From Halorubrum vacuolatum (lineage in GTDB: Archaea > Halobacteriota > Halobacteria > Halobacteriales > Haloferacaceae): a stretch of 42,081 nucleotides of DNA. The position numbers and the translations under genes are program-made. Numbering within the stretch: the stretch's first letter is position 1; each line of letters opens with the position of its first letter. Shown piece after piece: positions 14,948 to 22,860 of this stretch. The stretch lies in contig NZ_FZNQ01000019.1 of the NCBI RefSeq assembly GCF_900188065.1, positions 1-42,081 of the forward strand. Reading direction: 5' to 3'. Under the pieces are notes generated by a model. The model was given only the letters and a program-made list of their open reading frames with translations, had not been told where the DNA came from and did no database searches.

Positions 14948-15307
14948 ATGTCAGAGGCACAAGCTGTCACCGAGGCGTCGACTGCGGCCCGTGATTTGAC
15001 CGCGTTCCAGCAAAATATCCTCGCGATCCTCGCCGAAGAGCCCATGTACGGGCTGGCGATCAAGCGCGAACTCGAGGCATACTACGACGCCGAGGTAAAC
15101 CACGGCCGGCTCTATCCAAACCTGGATGATCTCGTCGAGATGGGCTTCGTCGAGAAGAGCGAACTCGACAAGCGGACGAACCAGTACGAGCTGACCGCCG
15201 ACGGGTATGACGTCGTCCTTGGCCGGCTGGAGTGGGTTCTCAAGCGCTTCGTGACCGACGATGACCGCGCGAACGACGTGCGCGAGATCGTCGACCGACA
15301 GGCGTAA
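14948..15307 (+). CDS. PadR-family transcription regulator
   Basis: The 119-aa protein is a PadR winged helix: LTAFQQNILAILAEEPMYGL and AIKRELEAYY, then NHGRLYPNLDDLVEMGFVEK, the recognition helix and wing, and TNQYELTADGYDVV. A C-terminal helix (LEWVLKRFV) would form the dimer. Proteins nearly identical to this are widespread in haloarchaea, often kept in single copy, suggesting a housekeeping role. Target genes and ligand are unknown. The start follows the leaderless rule from the TATA box at 14917. Confidence 0.9.
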   Translation: MSEAQAVTEASTAARDLTAFQQNILAILAEEPMYGLAIKRELEAYYDAEVNHGRLYPNLDDLVEMGFVEKSELDKRTNQYELTADGYDVVLGRLEWVLKRFVTDDDRANDVREIVDRQA

Positions 15308-15404
15308 GCGGACGGCCACATCCGGCGTATCGAGACGCGATCGGTTCTGTCACACGGCGCGGCGCTCGCCGCGCATTCACATCGTCGACAGCGGCCGCAC
15401 CGGC

Positions 15405-16325
15405 TCACTCGGTTTCCGGACTGGTCGCCCCGTCCGTATCCGATGGATCGCCGAGCGCGGGCGTTCCATCCCTATCGACCACCGCGTCCACGTCGATATC
15501 GGCCGTCACGTCGGCCACGTCGATATCGGCCGTCACGTCGGCCACGTCGACATCGGCCGTCACGTCCGCTATCAGCGCGAGCGACTCCTCGACGACCTCG
15601 AGTTGTGTCTCGGTCGGCCAGCCGTTGCGTGGGAGATACTCCTCACGGAACTCCGCGCGGGTCGCCGGCGTCGCCTCGTCGACGGGGCGGACGTAGTGGC
15701 TGCTCATGAACGTCGCGAACCGGCGGGCGTTCTCGGCGTGCGCCCTCGCCACGGCCGGGTCCGCGTTGGCGATCGGGTCGAGATCCGCAAGCGACTCCAC
15801 CGGCGCGAGCGATCCCGCATCCTCGCCCGCTCCCTCCGCGAGCGAACGATCCCCGTCGACGGCCTCGGCGACCGCCGCGGCAACGACGGCCGCGATCGCG
15901 TCGTTGTACGCCGCCACCTCCCGATAGCGGTCCGCGTCGCCGGGGCCCGACAGCGACACCTCGACGGCCCGATCGGTGTCTTCGACCCGGTCCAACTGGA
16001 CGGTGCCGCCCTCGACCCACTCGGACGGATACAACACCAGGGTATCGTCCTCCTCACGGAGCCGTGGCGTGTAGTCGTACTCCTCGACGAGTGCGTCACG
16101 ACGGTCACGGTAGCTTCGAGCCGCGGCCGGATCGGTCGCCTCCCGGGCGAGGCGGGTGAGCCGTTCCGCCTCCTCGACCGCCTCATCCGGGAGGTGTCCC
16201 TCCGACGCCGTGTCGGCGGGCGTGTCCGCCGCTTCGTCGCCGTGTTCCGGGTCCGTCCGTTCCGCCGCCATGATCTCCCGGGCCTTTCGTTTCGCCCACT
16301 CCGGTGGTTCCTCATCGGGTCGCAT
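15405..16325 (-). CDS. RnhA-operon protein (DUF7108-like) with repeat tail
   Basis: This acidic 306-aa protein is a haloarchaeal family usually encoded directly after RNase HI and named rnhA operon protein (DUF7108 as I recall). It begins RPDEEPPEWAKRKAREIM, has a central beta part (DDTLVLYPSEWVEGGTV, RAVEVSLSGPGD) and a helical part with HAENARRFATFMSSHYVRP and FREEYLPRNGWPTE. Residues ~255-285 hold three copies of a nine-residue repeat (ADVTADIDV type). Its ATG lies 14 bases inside the rnhA gene end, so translation is coupled. A link to RNA:DNA hybrid removal is guilt by association only. Confidence 0.85.
   Translation of the reverse strand: MRPDEEPPEWAKRKAREIMAAERTDPEHGDEAADTPADTASEGHLPDEAVEEAERLTRLAREATDPAAARSYRDRRDALVEEYDYTPRLREEDDTLVLYPSEWVEGGTVQLDRVEDTDRAVEVSLSGPGDADRYREVAAYNDAIAAVVAAAVAEAVDGDRSLAEGAGEDAGSLAPVESLADLDPIANADPAVARAHAENARRFATFMSSHYVRPVDEATPATRAEFREEYLPRNGWPTETQLEVVEESLALIADVTADVDVADVTADIDVADVTADIDVDAVVDRDGTPALGDPSDTDGATSPETE
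15491..15571 (-). repeat. Three 27-bp tandem repeats within coding sequence
   Basis: Three exact-length 27-base units encode nine-residue copies (ADVTADIDV or ADVTADVDV) in the C-terminal tail of the rnhA-operon protein. The first two units are identical; the third differs at a few bases. The period is a multiple of three, so copy changes keep the frame. Confidence 0.85.
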
Positions 16326-16911
16326 CGTCGAGTGCCTCGTTCGCCAACTCGTCGGCGCGTGCGTTTATTTCCCGCGGAACGTGCACCAGCGACCAGCGAT
16401 CGAACCGGTCCAACAGCTCGTGGACGCGGACCCGACGCTCCCGGAGGCCGGGGTCGTTGACGTTCCACTCCCCGCGGACCTGTTTGACGATCAGCTCCGA
16501 GTCGCCACGGACGTCCACCTCCTCGAATCCGTAGTCGACGGCCGCCTCCAGCGCGCGGATCAGCGCCGCGTACTCCGCACGATTGTTCGTCGTCGACTCG
16601 ATCCGCTCGCCGCCCTCCGCGACGATGCCGTCGCTCGTGACGAGACACCAGCCGACGGCGGCCGGGCCGGGATTGCCACGGCTCGCCCCGTCGAAGTAGA
16701 CGTGCGCGCGGCCGCCGCCCCCCTGAAGCAACCCGACGAGCCGGGTCGGATCCCGGCCTTGAACGACGACCTTCCCGTCGTACGCGACCGCGACCGCCCC
16801 CTCACGGCGCGCCCGCCAGCGTTCGTGGTCGGTGTTCCCGGGCTCGATCTCGACGCCCGCAGCCGCTAATCGTTCGCGGGCGACCGTCGGGTCACAGGGT
16901 ATCGTCGGCAT
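16312..16911 (-). CDS. rnhA: Ribonuclease HI
   Basis: It cleaves RNA in RNA:DNA hybrids. The catalytic acids are visible: Asp74 in VYFDGASRGNPGPAAVGW, Glu113 in NNRAEYAAL, Asp137 in VRGDSELIVKQV and Asp187 in NARADELANEAL. The N-terminal ~65 residues form an extension with RWRARREGAVAVAYDGKVVV, found also in the Halobacterium enzyme. The family is the archaeal RNase HI characterised in Halobacterium. The ATG at 16911 lies 16 bases after the stop of rio1, and the stop overlaps the next gene, so rio1-rnhA-DUF7108 form one operon. Confidence 0.95.
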   Translation of the reverse strand: MPTIPCDPTVARERLAAAGVEIEPGNTDHERWRARREGAVAVAYDGKVVVQGRDPTRLVGLLQGGGGRAHVYFDGASRGNPGPAAVGWCLVTSDGIVAEGGERIESTTNNRAEYAALIRALEAAVDYGFEEVDVRGDSELIVKQVRGEWNVNDPGLRERRVRVHELLDRFDRWSLVHVPREINARADELANEALDDATR

Positions 16912-16927
16912 CAGTCGATCTCCGGGC

Positions 16928-17860
16928 TCATTGGGCCGACTCCGGCTCCCCGGTCGGATCCGGCTCCGGTTCGGTCACGTACGCGCGGAGGTCATCAGGG
17001 GAGACCGAGTGGCCCGCTCGGGTGAAGAAGTTCGCGACGTTCACACAGTCGCGTTCGAGGAACTCGCCCGCGTTCGGGTGATGAACCGTCACCGCCTGCC
17101 CCAGGTCGATGACGACGAGCTCGCCGTCGTGGATGATCATGTTGTACTCCGAGAGGTCGCCGTGGATCAGCCCCGCCCGGTAGAGCCGGCGCATGTACTC
17201 GCGGACGACGCCGTAAGCGGTTTCGGGGTTCTCCACGGTCACCTCCGAGAGCCGCCTCGCGCGGTCATCGGCGTGGCCGACGAGTTCCATCACGAGGACG
17301 TTCCGCTGGACGGCGATCGGTTCGGGGACGCGCACGCCCGCCTTGCGGGCACGGCTGAGGTTGGCGAACTCCTTTTTCGTCCACGCGAGGACGACGGCCT
17401 TCTTGTCGCTCGCGATCCCTTCGAACCGGGGATCACCCTCCAGGTAGTCGCGCATCTGCCGGAAGTTCGAGGAGTTGATCCGATACACCTTGACGGCGAC
17501 CTCGCGGTCGGGGTGGCCCGGTGCGTCGTCGGCCGTGCGCGCCCCCGATTCGGGCCGTTCACCCGCCCGCCCGCCGAGCGCCTCGAACACGCTGGCCTCC
17601 TTGCCCGTCGACACCGGACCGCCGAACGCGTCGACGTAGCCGTCCTGCACGAGTTTATAAATGGCCGCGAGCGTCGCGTCGTCGAAGACCGACTCCTGGA
17701 GTTTGAACTGCTCCGTGTCCTTGATCCGCTTGCGGAACTCGTCGAACTCCCGGTCCTGCCGGCGGGCGATGCGGTCGGCGGCCGTATCGGAGACGTCGAG
17801 TTCCTCCCACTCGTCACCGGGGTTCTCGTCCGGTTCGAGCAATCCAAACTCCTCGCTCAT
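16928..17860 (-). CDS. rio1: RIO1-type atypical serine protein kinase
   Basis: RIO1 acts in late maturation of the small ribosomal subunit, as kinase or ATPase. Motifs are VSTGKEASVFEA (~83-94, the RIO P-loop equivalent), Lys124 in VAVKVYR, LIHGDLSEYNMI (catalytic Asp235 and Asn240) and VIDLGQAV (metal-binding Asp252). Between the P-loop and Lys124 lies an unusual Gly/Arg/Asp-rich insertion (~96-118) that looks disordered. Length is 310 aa. A TATA box at 17884-17892 lies about 27 bases before the ATG. First gene of the rio1-rnhA-DUF7108 operon. Confidence 0.95.
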   Translation of the reverse strand: MSEEFGLLEPDENPGDEWEELDVSDTAADRIARRQDREFDEFRKRIKDTEQFKLQESVFDDATLAAIYKLVQDGYVDAFGGPVSTGKEASVFEALGGRAGERPESGARTADDAPGHPDREVAVKVYRINSSNFRQMRDYLEGDPRFEGIASDKKAVVLAWTKKEFANLSRARKAGVRVPEPIAVQRNVLVMELVGHADDRARRLSEVTVENPETAYGVVREYMRRLYRAGLIHGDLSEYNMIIHDGELVVIDLGQAVTVHHPNAGEFLERDCVNVANFFTRAGHSVSPDDLRAYVTEPEPDPTGEPESAQ

Positions 17861-17995
17861 TCATTCGAATGTCGGCGTCCCGCCGTATAAGCGGGATGGT
17901 CGGTCGACGAATCGGACGGACCGGACGATGGTCCGGACCGATCGGACGGCAGCCTGAAAGGATCGGCCGACGCGTTCACTTTCGCTTTCGGGCTC

Positions 17996-18004
17996 GTTTT
18001 TAAC
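17996..18004 (+). promoter_or_regulatory. TATA box of the DUF5790-like gene
   Basis: GTTTTTAAC is centred about 29 bases before the ATG at 18029, a normal leaderless arrangement. Confidence 0.5.
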
Positions 18005-18028
18005 AGGTGTCGGGTCGATTTCCCGGGT

Positions 18029-18427
18029 ATGAGCCAATCCACGTTCGACGACGAGGACCTGTTCGGCGAGGCGGCCGCGGAGACGCGTGCGGAGGTCGAA
18101 GAGCACCTCGCGGCCGCCCGCGAGGAGTTGCCGGCGGCCGCCGACGTCTGGGAGACCGACGCGGACAACGTCCTCGGCGTACTCAACGGACTGAAATCGG
18201 CGCTAACCGTCGGCGACGCGGTGGATCACGTCCGATCGGCGAAGAAGGCGTACGTCCTCGGCGAGCGCGCGGACGCCTTCGAGGACGCAGACGACCTCAA
18301 AGCCGAGATCGAGACGCTGGAGTCGCTCGTGACCGACATCGAGGCGGCCGCGACGGAGGTCGGCTCGCTCACCGGCACCATTCCGGCGATCCGCGGGGCG
18401 CTGCAAGACGCGGCCGACGAGGAGTAA
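18029..18427 (+). CDS. Small acidic haloarchaeal protein (DUF5790-like)
   Basis: The 132-aa protein begins MSQSTFDDEDLFGEAA, the conserved start of a haloarchaeal family I recall as DUF5790. It is almost entirely helical and strongly acidic, with coiled-coil-like heptads in KAEIETLESLVTDIEAAATE. No catalytic residues or cysteines are present. Function is unknown; a structural or adaptor role is possible. It stands alone between divergent rio1 and the convergent ROK kinase gene. Confidence 0.85.
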   Translation: MSQSTFDDEDLFGEAAAETRAEVEEHLAAAREELPAAADVWETDADNVLGVLNGLKSALTVGDAVDHVRSAKKAYVLGERADAFEDADDLKAEIETLESLVTDIEAAATEVGSLTGTIPAIRGALQDAADEE

Positions 18428-18480
18428 GTCGGCTCAACGGAAGCGACAGGGACGGATCAACGAACGCACACGGGTCAACC

Positions 18481-19461
18481 TCAGTCGGAGGCGACGCCGA
18501 GCCGTGAGCGATCCCCGGTGCCGCCGGTGAGCGCGCTCGCGAGCGCTCCCTTCACCACGACGTCGTCGCCGAGGTCGGTGAGTCGGATCTCGGGGACGTT
18601 GATAAAGACCATCTCGGCGAGCTTCTCGCGGACGGGATCGAGGACGCGCTCGGGGTTGTTGAGCGCGACCGCGCCACCGACGCTGACGACGAGGGGCGCG
18701 TACGCGTGGATGACGTTCGCGATCCCCATCGCGTTCCAGTGGGCGACCTGCGCGATGACGTGATCGGCGAAGATGTCCTCGCCGGCCGCCGCGAAGACGT
18801 CGACGGCGGTGAAATCGGGGTCCTCGATCGGGAGGACGGTCTCGACGGGGTCCTCCTCGTGGAGCTCGCGGGCGTATTTCGGGATGTTGTTGCCCGAGCA
18901 GTACGCCTCCCAGTGGCCGTCGTGGCCACAGCCACAGGTCATAAACCCGTGTGGGTCGACGGTCATGTGGCCGACCTCGCCGGCGTTGCCGTCCCAGCCC
19001 GAGAGCACGTTGCCGTCGACGGCGACGCCCGCGCCGATCCCCGAGGAGATGGTGAGATACACCATGTCGTCGGGGTTGCGCTCGCTGTGGAACCGCTCGC
19101 CGATCACCCCGGCGTTGGTGTCGTTGTGGAGGTAGACCTCATCGGTGTCGAGCAGTTCCGAAACCGGCCCCGTCAGCGGGATCCGTTCGACGACGTCCGG
19201 GAGGTTCGCCGGGCGCTGGACGACGCCGGCGGCCAGATCCAACGGGCCGATGGAACCGATCCCGGCGGCGACCACCTCGCTCGGGTCGACGCTCGCCTCC
19301 CGGCAGGCGGTACGGACGACCGTCAGGACGGCTTCCGTGACCGCGATGCCGTTCGGACCGCGGGGGGTGCGGCGTGCGTCGGACCCGAGAATGGTGCCGG
19401 CGTCGTCGCCGACGACCGCCCGGACGTTCGTCGCGCCGAGGTCGACGCCCACGTAGTACAT
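18481..19461 (-). CDS. ROK-family sugar kinase (glucokinase-like)
   Basis: The N-terminus (YYVGVDLGATNVRAVVGD) is the ATPase phosphate-1 motif. HNDTNAG provides the catalytic Asp, and GIGAGVAVDG with DGNAGEVGHMTVDP the sugar-binding loop. The ROK zinc motif appears as CGCGHDGHWEAYCSG, with His where many homologues have Cys. Glucose is the likely substrate, giving glucose 6-phosphate, but other hexoses cannot be excluded. The start at 19461 is chosen over an ATG seven codons upstream because a TATA box (19485-19493) lies about 28 bases before it. Upstream on the same strand is a universal stress protein. Confidence 0.88.
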   Translation of the reverse strand: MYYVGVDLGATNVRAVVGDDAGTILGSDARRTPRGPNGIAVTEAVLTVVRTACREASVDPSEVVAAGIGSIGPLDLAAGVVQRPANLPDVVERIPLTGPVSELLDTDEVYLHNDTNAGVIGERFHSERNPDDMVYLTISSGIGAGVAVDGNVLSGWDGNAGEVGHMTVDPHGFMTCGCGHDGHWEAYCSGNNIPKYARELHEEDPVETVLPIEDPDFTAVDVFAAAGEDIFADHVIAQVAHWNAMGIANVIHAYAPLVVSVGGAVALNNPERVLDPVREKLAEMVFINVPEIRLTDLGDDVVVKGALASALTGGTGDRSRLGVASD

Positions 19462-19484
19462 CGATCCGATCCGCGTCCCCATCT

Positions 19485-19493
19485 CACTTAAAC
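19485..19493 (-). promoter_or_regulatory. TATA box deciding the ROK kinase start
   Basis: GTTTAAGTG on the minus strand lies about 28 bases before the ATG at 19461 but only about 7 before the ATG at 19482. The distance therefore favours the downstream, conserved start. Confidence 0.5.
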
Positions 19494-19552
19494 GGGCCGC
19501 TTCGTGGGATCGGCCGTCGTGGGCGGCATCGAAAATGCTCGGCTCCAGCCCC

Positions 19553-20047
19553 TCACTCCGTGTCCGAACGGACGAACGTGACCGGACACGGGGCGGTCAA
19601 CATCACGTCCTGGGCGACGCTGCCGAAGACCGCCTTGCCGGTCGGCGACCGGTTTCGGCCGCCGACGAGGATCCGGTCGGCCTCGATATCCTCGGCGACC
19701 GCGACGATCCCGTCGGCATGGTCGCCGACCGCGCCGCGGATCTCGTGGTCGACGTCGGCCGCCGACAACGCCTTGGAGACGGTTCGCGTCGTGGTGTGGC
19801 GTTTCGCGACCGCATCCGGGCTCGACTCCTCGCTTGCGGCGTCCACCGCGAGGACCTCCCGAACCTCGTCGAACTCGTCCTCGGTGAACACGTGGAGGAG
19901 GGTGACCGCGGCGTCGACGGGGGCCGCGACGTCGATGGCCTCCTCGGTGAGCTGTGCCGTCCGGTTTTCGTCCTCGGTGTCGACGGCGATGAGGACCGTT
20001 TCGATGCCGGTCGATTCGGTTCGTCGTTGCGTCGCTGTCTGGCTCAT
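19553..20047 (-). CDS. Universal stress protein (UspA family)
   Basis: The 164-aa protein has the Usp fold: ETVLIAVDTEDENRTAQ at the first strand, TLLHVF, and near the end ADRILVGGRNRSPTGKAVFGSVAQDVMLTAPCPV. The last is the GxxG(x9)G-type ATP-binding pattern. ATP binding is therefore likely. It probably responds to stress or growth state, but no specific role is visible. The start at MSQTATQRR follows a TATA-like GGGCTTATCC about 28 bases upstream. A second Usp is encoded at 23357-23782. Confidence 0.9.
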   Translation of the reverse strand: MSQTATQRRTESTGIETVLIAVDTEDENRTAQLTEEAIDVAAPVDAAVTLLHVFTEDEFDEVREVLAVDAASEESSPDAVAKRHTTTRTVSKALSAADVDHEIRGAVGDHADGIVAVAEDIEADRILVGGRNRSPTGKAVFGSVAQDVMLTAPCPVTFVRSDTE

Positions 20048-20255
20048 ACCTGTTCGTTGGCGTCCGAGAGGGATAAGCCCGTCGAATTTTTTACTCGGCC
20101 GTGAATAAAAGTTACAGACAGCGGAGTAAAGCCGTGAGCACCCGTTTTTCGTCACGTCACCGCACGAAAGAGGAACGACGGCACCGCCGAGAGGACGATC
20201 CGTCGCGTGCGCCGCTGGGGACACGGGGGACGGGATCCACTCACGCCGTGACCGA

Positions 20256-21233
20256 TCAGGAATTCATGTCCTCGTCGGTGAGATCGACGTAGGTCCGGCG
20301 GACCGTCACCGTCGTCACGTCGGCGAGGTCGGCGACGTCGCCCTGGGTGATGTCGGCGTCGAACTCCCGACCGGCCGTATAGAGACAACCGGCGGCGACC
20401 CCCGCGGGATTGCGGCCGTTCGCGATCCCCTCCTCGACGGCCCGGTCGGCGAGTTCACGCGCACGGCGCTCCACGAGCGGGTCACAATCGAGCGCGGAGG
20501 CGAACCGCGGGAGGTAGGCGGCCGGTGGCGTCGGCCCGAGCGGAAGCCCCAGTTCGCGGTTCATCGCGTCGAACGCCGCCTCGTGTTCGTTCACGGTCGC
20601 TTTCGCCTCGGCACAGACCTCCGCGACCGTTCGGGGGACGTCGGCGGTTCGGCAGGCGACGTAGACGCATGCACAGGCGAATCCCTCGATCGACCGCCCG
20701 CGGAGGAGCCGCTCCGACTGGGCGGAATCGAACAGCGCACAGGCCATATCACGAATGCTGTCCGGCAGCTCCAACGCGCCCGTCAATCGCCGGATCTCGG
20801 TGTACGCATACACCTTGTTGCGGTCGCGCTTCGAGGAGATACGCGCGCGATTGTGCTGGGTTCGCATCCGGGCGAGCCGACGGCGCTTCCGCCCCTTGAT
20901 GCGGGTCGAGCGGCCGATCTCCGTCGAGAGCCCGCGATCGTGGCGCGAGCGTGTGAGCGGCGCGCCGGTCCGCTCGGGGGCCGTCGCGTCGTCGGCGAAC
21001 GATCGCCACTCCGGTCCGTAGTCGATCCGGTCGGCCTCGACGACGAGCCCGCAGTCGTCACAGACCGTCTCCGCGTTCAGCATCCGCGTGCGTCCGCCGC
21101 ACTCCGGGCAGGTCTCCTCGGGAACGGATCGGGCATCCGTCGTTCGCTCCGTCTCGACGGAGTCTCGAGTCCCGGCGGGGCGAGCCGTCTGCGAGCCGTA
21201 CGACCGAACGCGAGTCGAGCGTGCCTCACTCAT
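20256..21233 (-). CDS. tfb: Second transcription initiation factor TFB
   Basis: The zinc ribbon uses Cys42, Cys45, Cys58 and Cys61 (CPEC...CDDC). The B-reader/linker is GPEWRSFADD...RTGAPLTRSRHDRGLSTEIG...KGRKRRRLARMRTQHNRA, more basic than in the other TFB. Two cyclin repeats follow, ending in QGDVADLADVTTVTVRRTYVDLTDE. The length of 325 aa is normal. A TATA box near 21262-21270 lies ~30 bases before the ATG; a GTG directly before is a less likely start. Haloarchaea carry several TFBs that steer RNA polymerase to different promoters; the basic linker and distinct recognition helix suggest a different regulon. Confidence 0.95.
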   Translation of the reverse strand: MSEARSTRVRSYGSQTARPAGTRDSVETERTTDARSVPEETCPECGGRTRMLNAETVCDDCGLVVEADRIDYGPEWRSFADDATAPERTGAPLTRSRHDRGLSTEIGRSTRIKGRKRRRLARMRTQHNRARISSKRDRNKVYAYTEIRRLTGALELPDSIRDMACALFDSAQSERLLRGRSIEGFACACVYVACRTADVPRTVAEVCAEAKATVNEHEAAFDAMNRELGLPLGPTPPAAYLPRFASALDCDPLVERRARELADRAVEEGIANGRNPAGVAAGCLYTAGREFDADITQGDVADLADVTTVTVRRTYVDLTDEDMNS

Positions 21234-21395
21234 CACACCTGAACCTCGGTCCCGATGCCTTACTTAAACCCCGGTGGATCCGGGGCCGATCGGCGTTCTC
21301 GGGGATCGATAACTAATCGGTTACCGGTAGGTGACCGTGCCGAATACCCGCGTGCCGTCCAATGGTTTTAAGCCATCAGGTCGAAGAGTCGAGGT

Positions 21396-21989
21396 ATGAC
21401 GCTGTCCGATATCGCCGAAGGGCTGGAGGTCGTCGCCCGCCAGCGCGATCGGGGCGTCGCCGTCGCGGACGACACCGGGACGCCGCTCGCCGAACGGCTC
21501 CGCGAACACGCGGACGGGCTCCCCTGCACCCCGGAGGCGACGGCGACGCTCGTCGAGGCGTACACCGCCGGTCGAAGCGTCGGCGACGCCGCCGACGGGG
21601 CCGGGATCACCCCGATGACGGCCGCCAAGGCGTTACATCGCTGTGGCGTCGCCGGGGTCACCCCGTTCGCGCCGACGCGACGCGGGATCGTCCGCGACTG
21701 GCTCGACGGACGACTCCCACGAAGCGAGGCGGTCGAGTTGACCGGCGGCGACGAGGCGGACTTCGCGCTCGCGACCTACGTGGAGACACACGATCCGATC
21801 CCCGCGGTCGAGCGCGCGGTCGACGCATATCTCGCCGGAGGCGGGCCGCTCGGCAGGGGTCTCGGAAGCGGGTCGCGCGGGACGGGCGGCCTCGGAAGCG
21901 GGGCACTCGGGACGGGCGGCCTCGGAAGCGGGGCACTCGGGACGGCCGACCTCGGGGATGCGCTGGGGACGCCCGAGGACCTCCGCTGA
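21396..21989 (+). CDS. Haloarchaeal helix-turn-helix-like protein with Gly-rich repeat tail
   Basis: The conserved N-terminal ~145 residues begin MTLSDIAEGLEVVARQRDRG and contain EAYTAGRSVGDAADGAGITP and MTAAKALHRCG, which resembles a helix-turn-helix. I recall a haloarchaeal family annotated DUF7858 with this start, with limited certainty. The C-terminal ~45 residues are three ten-residue repeats of the type LGSGALGTGG, coded by three 30-base units, with low complexity and likely disorder. A TATA-like GGTTTTAAGCC about 27 bases upstream supports this start. Function is unknown. Confidence 0.75.
   Translation: MTLSDIAEGLEVVARQRDRGVAVADDTGTPLAERLREHADGLPCTPEATATLVEAYTAGRSVGDAADGAGITPMTAAKALHRCGVAGVTPFAPTRRGIVRDWLDGRLPRSEAVELTGGDEADFALATYVETHDPIPAVERAVDAYLAGGGPLGRGLGSGSRGTGGLGSGALGTGGLGSGALGTADLGDALGTPEDLR
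21861..21950 (+). repeat. Three 30-bp tandem repeats encoding a Gly-rich tail
   Basis: Three consecutive 30-base units, each starting CTCGGAAGCGGG, encode ten-residue repeats at the C-terminus of the unknown protein. Units two and three are nearly identical. Slippage would add or remove whole repeats without breaking the frame. Confidence 0.85.
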
Positions 21990-22018
21990 GTGCCACCCGG
22001 CAAACGACAGAGAACGGT

Positions 22019-22783
22019 TCAGCGAAGCCGAGAGAGCAGTCCCTCCTCCTCGAAGTCGATCCCGAGCGTCGTTCCGAACAGGTCCGCATACGCCGACGCG
22101 ATCGCCTGTGTATAGGCGCTATCACCCGTCGCGGCGGTCGGTGCGGCCGCGATCGCCGGATCCGTCGCGGGGATGACCACGTCCGCATCGCGCTCCTCGT
22201 CGGGATCGGCGAGCGCGCCGCCGGTTCCCGTCACGGCGATCGTCGCGTCGACGGACGCCCCCACGTCCTGAATACGACCGCGAAGTCGCTGGAGGGCGTC
22301 GCGTCCGTGTGGGCTCGCGGGGCGGACCGCGATCACCCGATCGACCGTCGTGACCGCGGCGATGGCCTCGTTCGAGGCGACCGGGGAGACGTCGACGATC
22401 ACGGCATCAGCGCCACTTGCGGCCTCCGCGATCCGCCGCTCGAACGCCTGCGCCGCCTCGGCGGTCCGCGCGCGGGCGACCCGCTCGAACGGCGCATGGG
22501 CGGGAACGACGTTCAGCCGGGCGGGCGAATCGACGTCGGCGATCCCCGACGGCGAGTAGGCCGCGGCCGTCAGCGCGTCGTCGGTGCGGTCCGTCACGAG
22601 CGCCGTGAGATCCGTGCTGATCCGCCCCTCGACGTATTCGCCGAGCCCCTGGGTGACGAAGTCGCCGTCGAGGACGGTCACGTCCCGGCCGTCACGGACG
22701 CCGATCGTCGCCAACTCGATCGCGGTGCGTGTCGTCCCCGCGCCGCCGGTCGCCCCGACGAGCGCGAGCGTCGTCGCCGTCAT
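22019..22783 (-). CDS. MinD/ParA-like protein with a degenerate P-loop
   Basis: The fold is SIMIBI-class NTPase: LALVGATGGAGTTRTAIELA (residues 7-26), VTVLDGDFVTQGLGEYVEG, AVIVDVSPVASNEAIAAV and RVIAVRPASPHG. The deviant Walker A normally reads KGGxGKTT; here it is TGGAGTTR, so both the signature lysine and the P-loop lysine are missing. Other strands are intact. This recalls CpaE/TadZ proteins, which also lack the lysine and act as pilus-localising factors, but no pilus genes are nearby. A TATA box at 22805-22814 supports the start. ATP hydrolysis is doubtful; a partner-dependent or scaffolding role is possible. Confidence 0.8.
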   Translation of the reverse strand: MTATTLALVGATGGAGTTRTAIELATIGVRDGRDVTVLDGDFVTQGLGEYVEGRISTDLTALVTDRTDDALTAAAYSPSGIADVDSPARLNVVPAHAPFERVARARTAEAAQAFERRIAEAASGADAVIVDVSPVASNEAIAAVTTVDRVIAVRPASPHGRDALQRLRGRIQDVGASVDATIAVTGTGGALADPDEERDADVVIPATDPAIAAAPTAATGDSAYTQAIASAYADLFGTTLGIDFEEEGLLSRLR

Positions 22784-22804
22784 ACCCGTCGCTTCCCGCG
22801 GTTT

Positions 22805-22814
22805 CGTATTTAAC
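22805..22814 (-). promoter_or_regulatory. TATA box of the MinD-like gene
   Basis: GTTAAATACG on the minus strand is centred about 27 bases before the ATG at 22783, matching a leaderless transcript. Confidence 0.5.
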
Positions 22815-22860
22815 CGCTCCGGAGCGTGCCGGAGACGGATGGGTGGACCGACCGTTCGAG

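Noticed and set aside
15491-15571. Short tandem repeats as a CRISPR array
   Set aside because: Units are directly adjacent without spacers and encode in-frame protein repeats.
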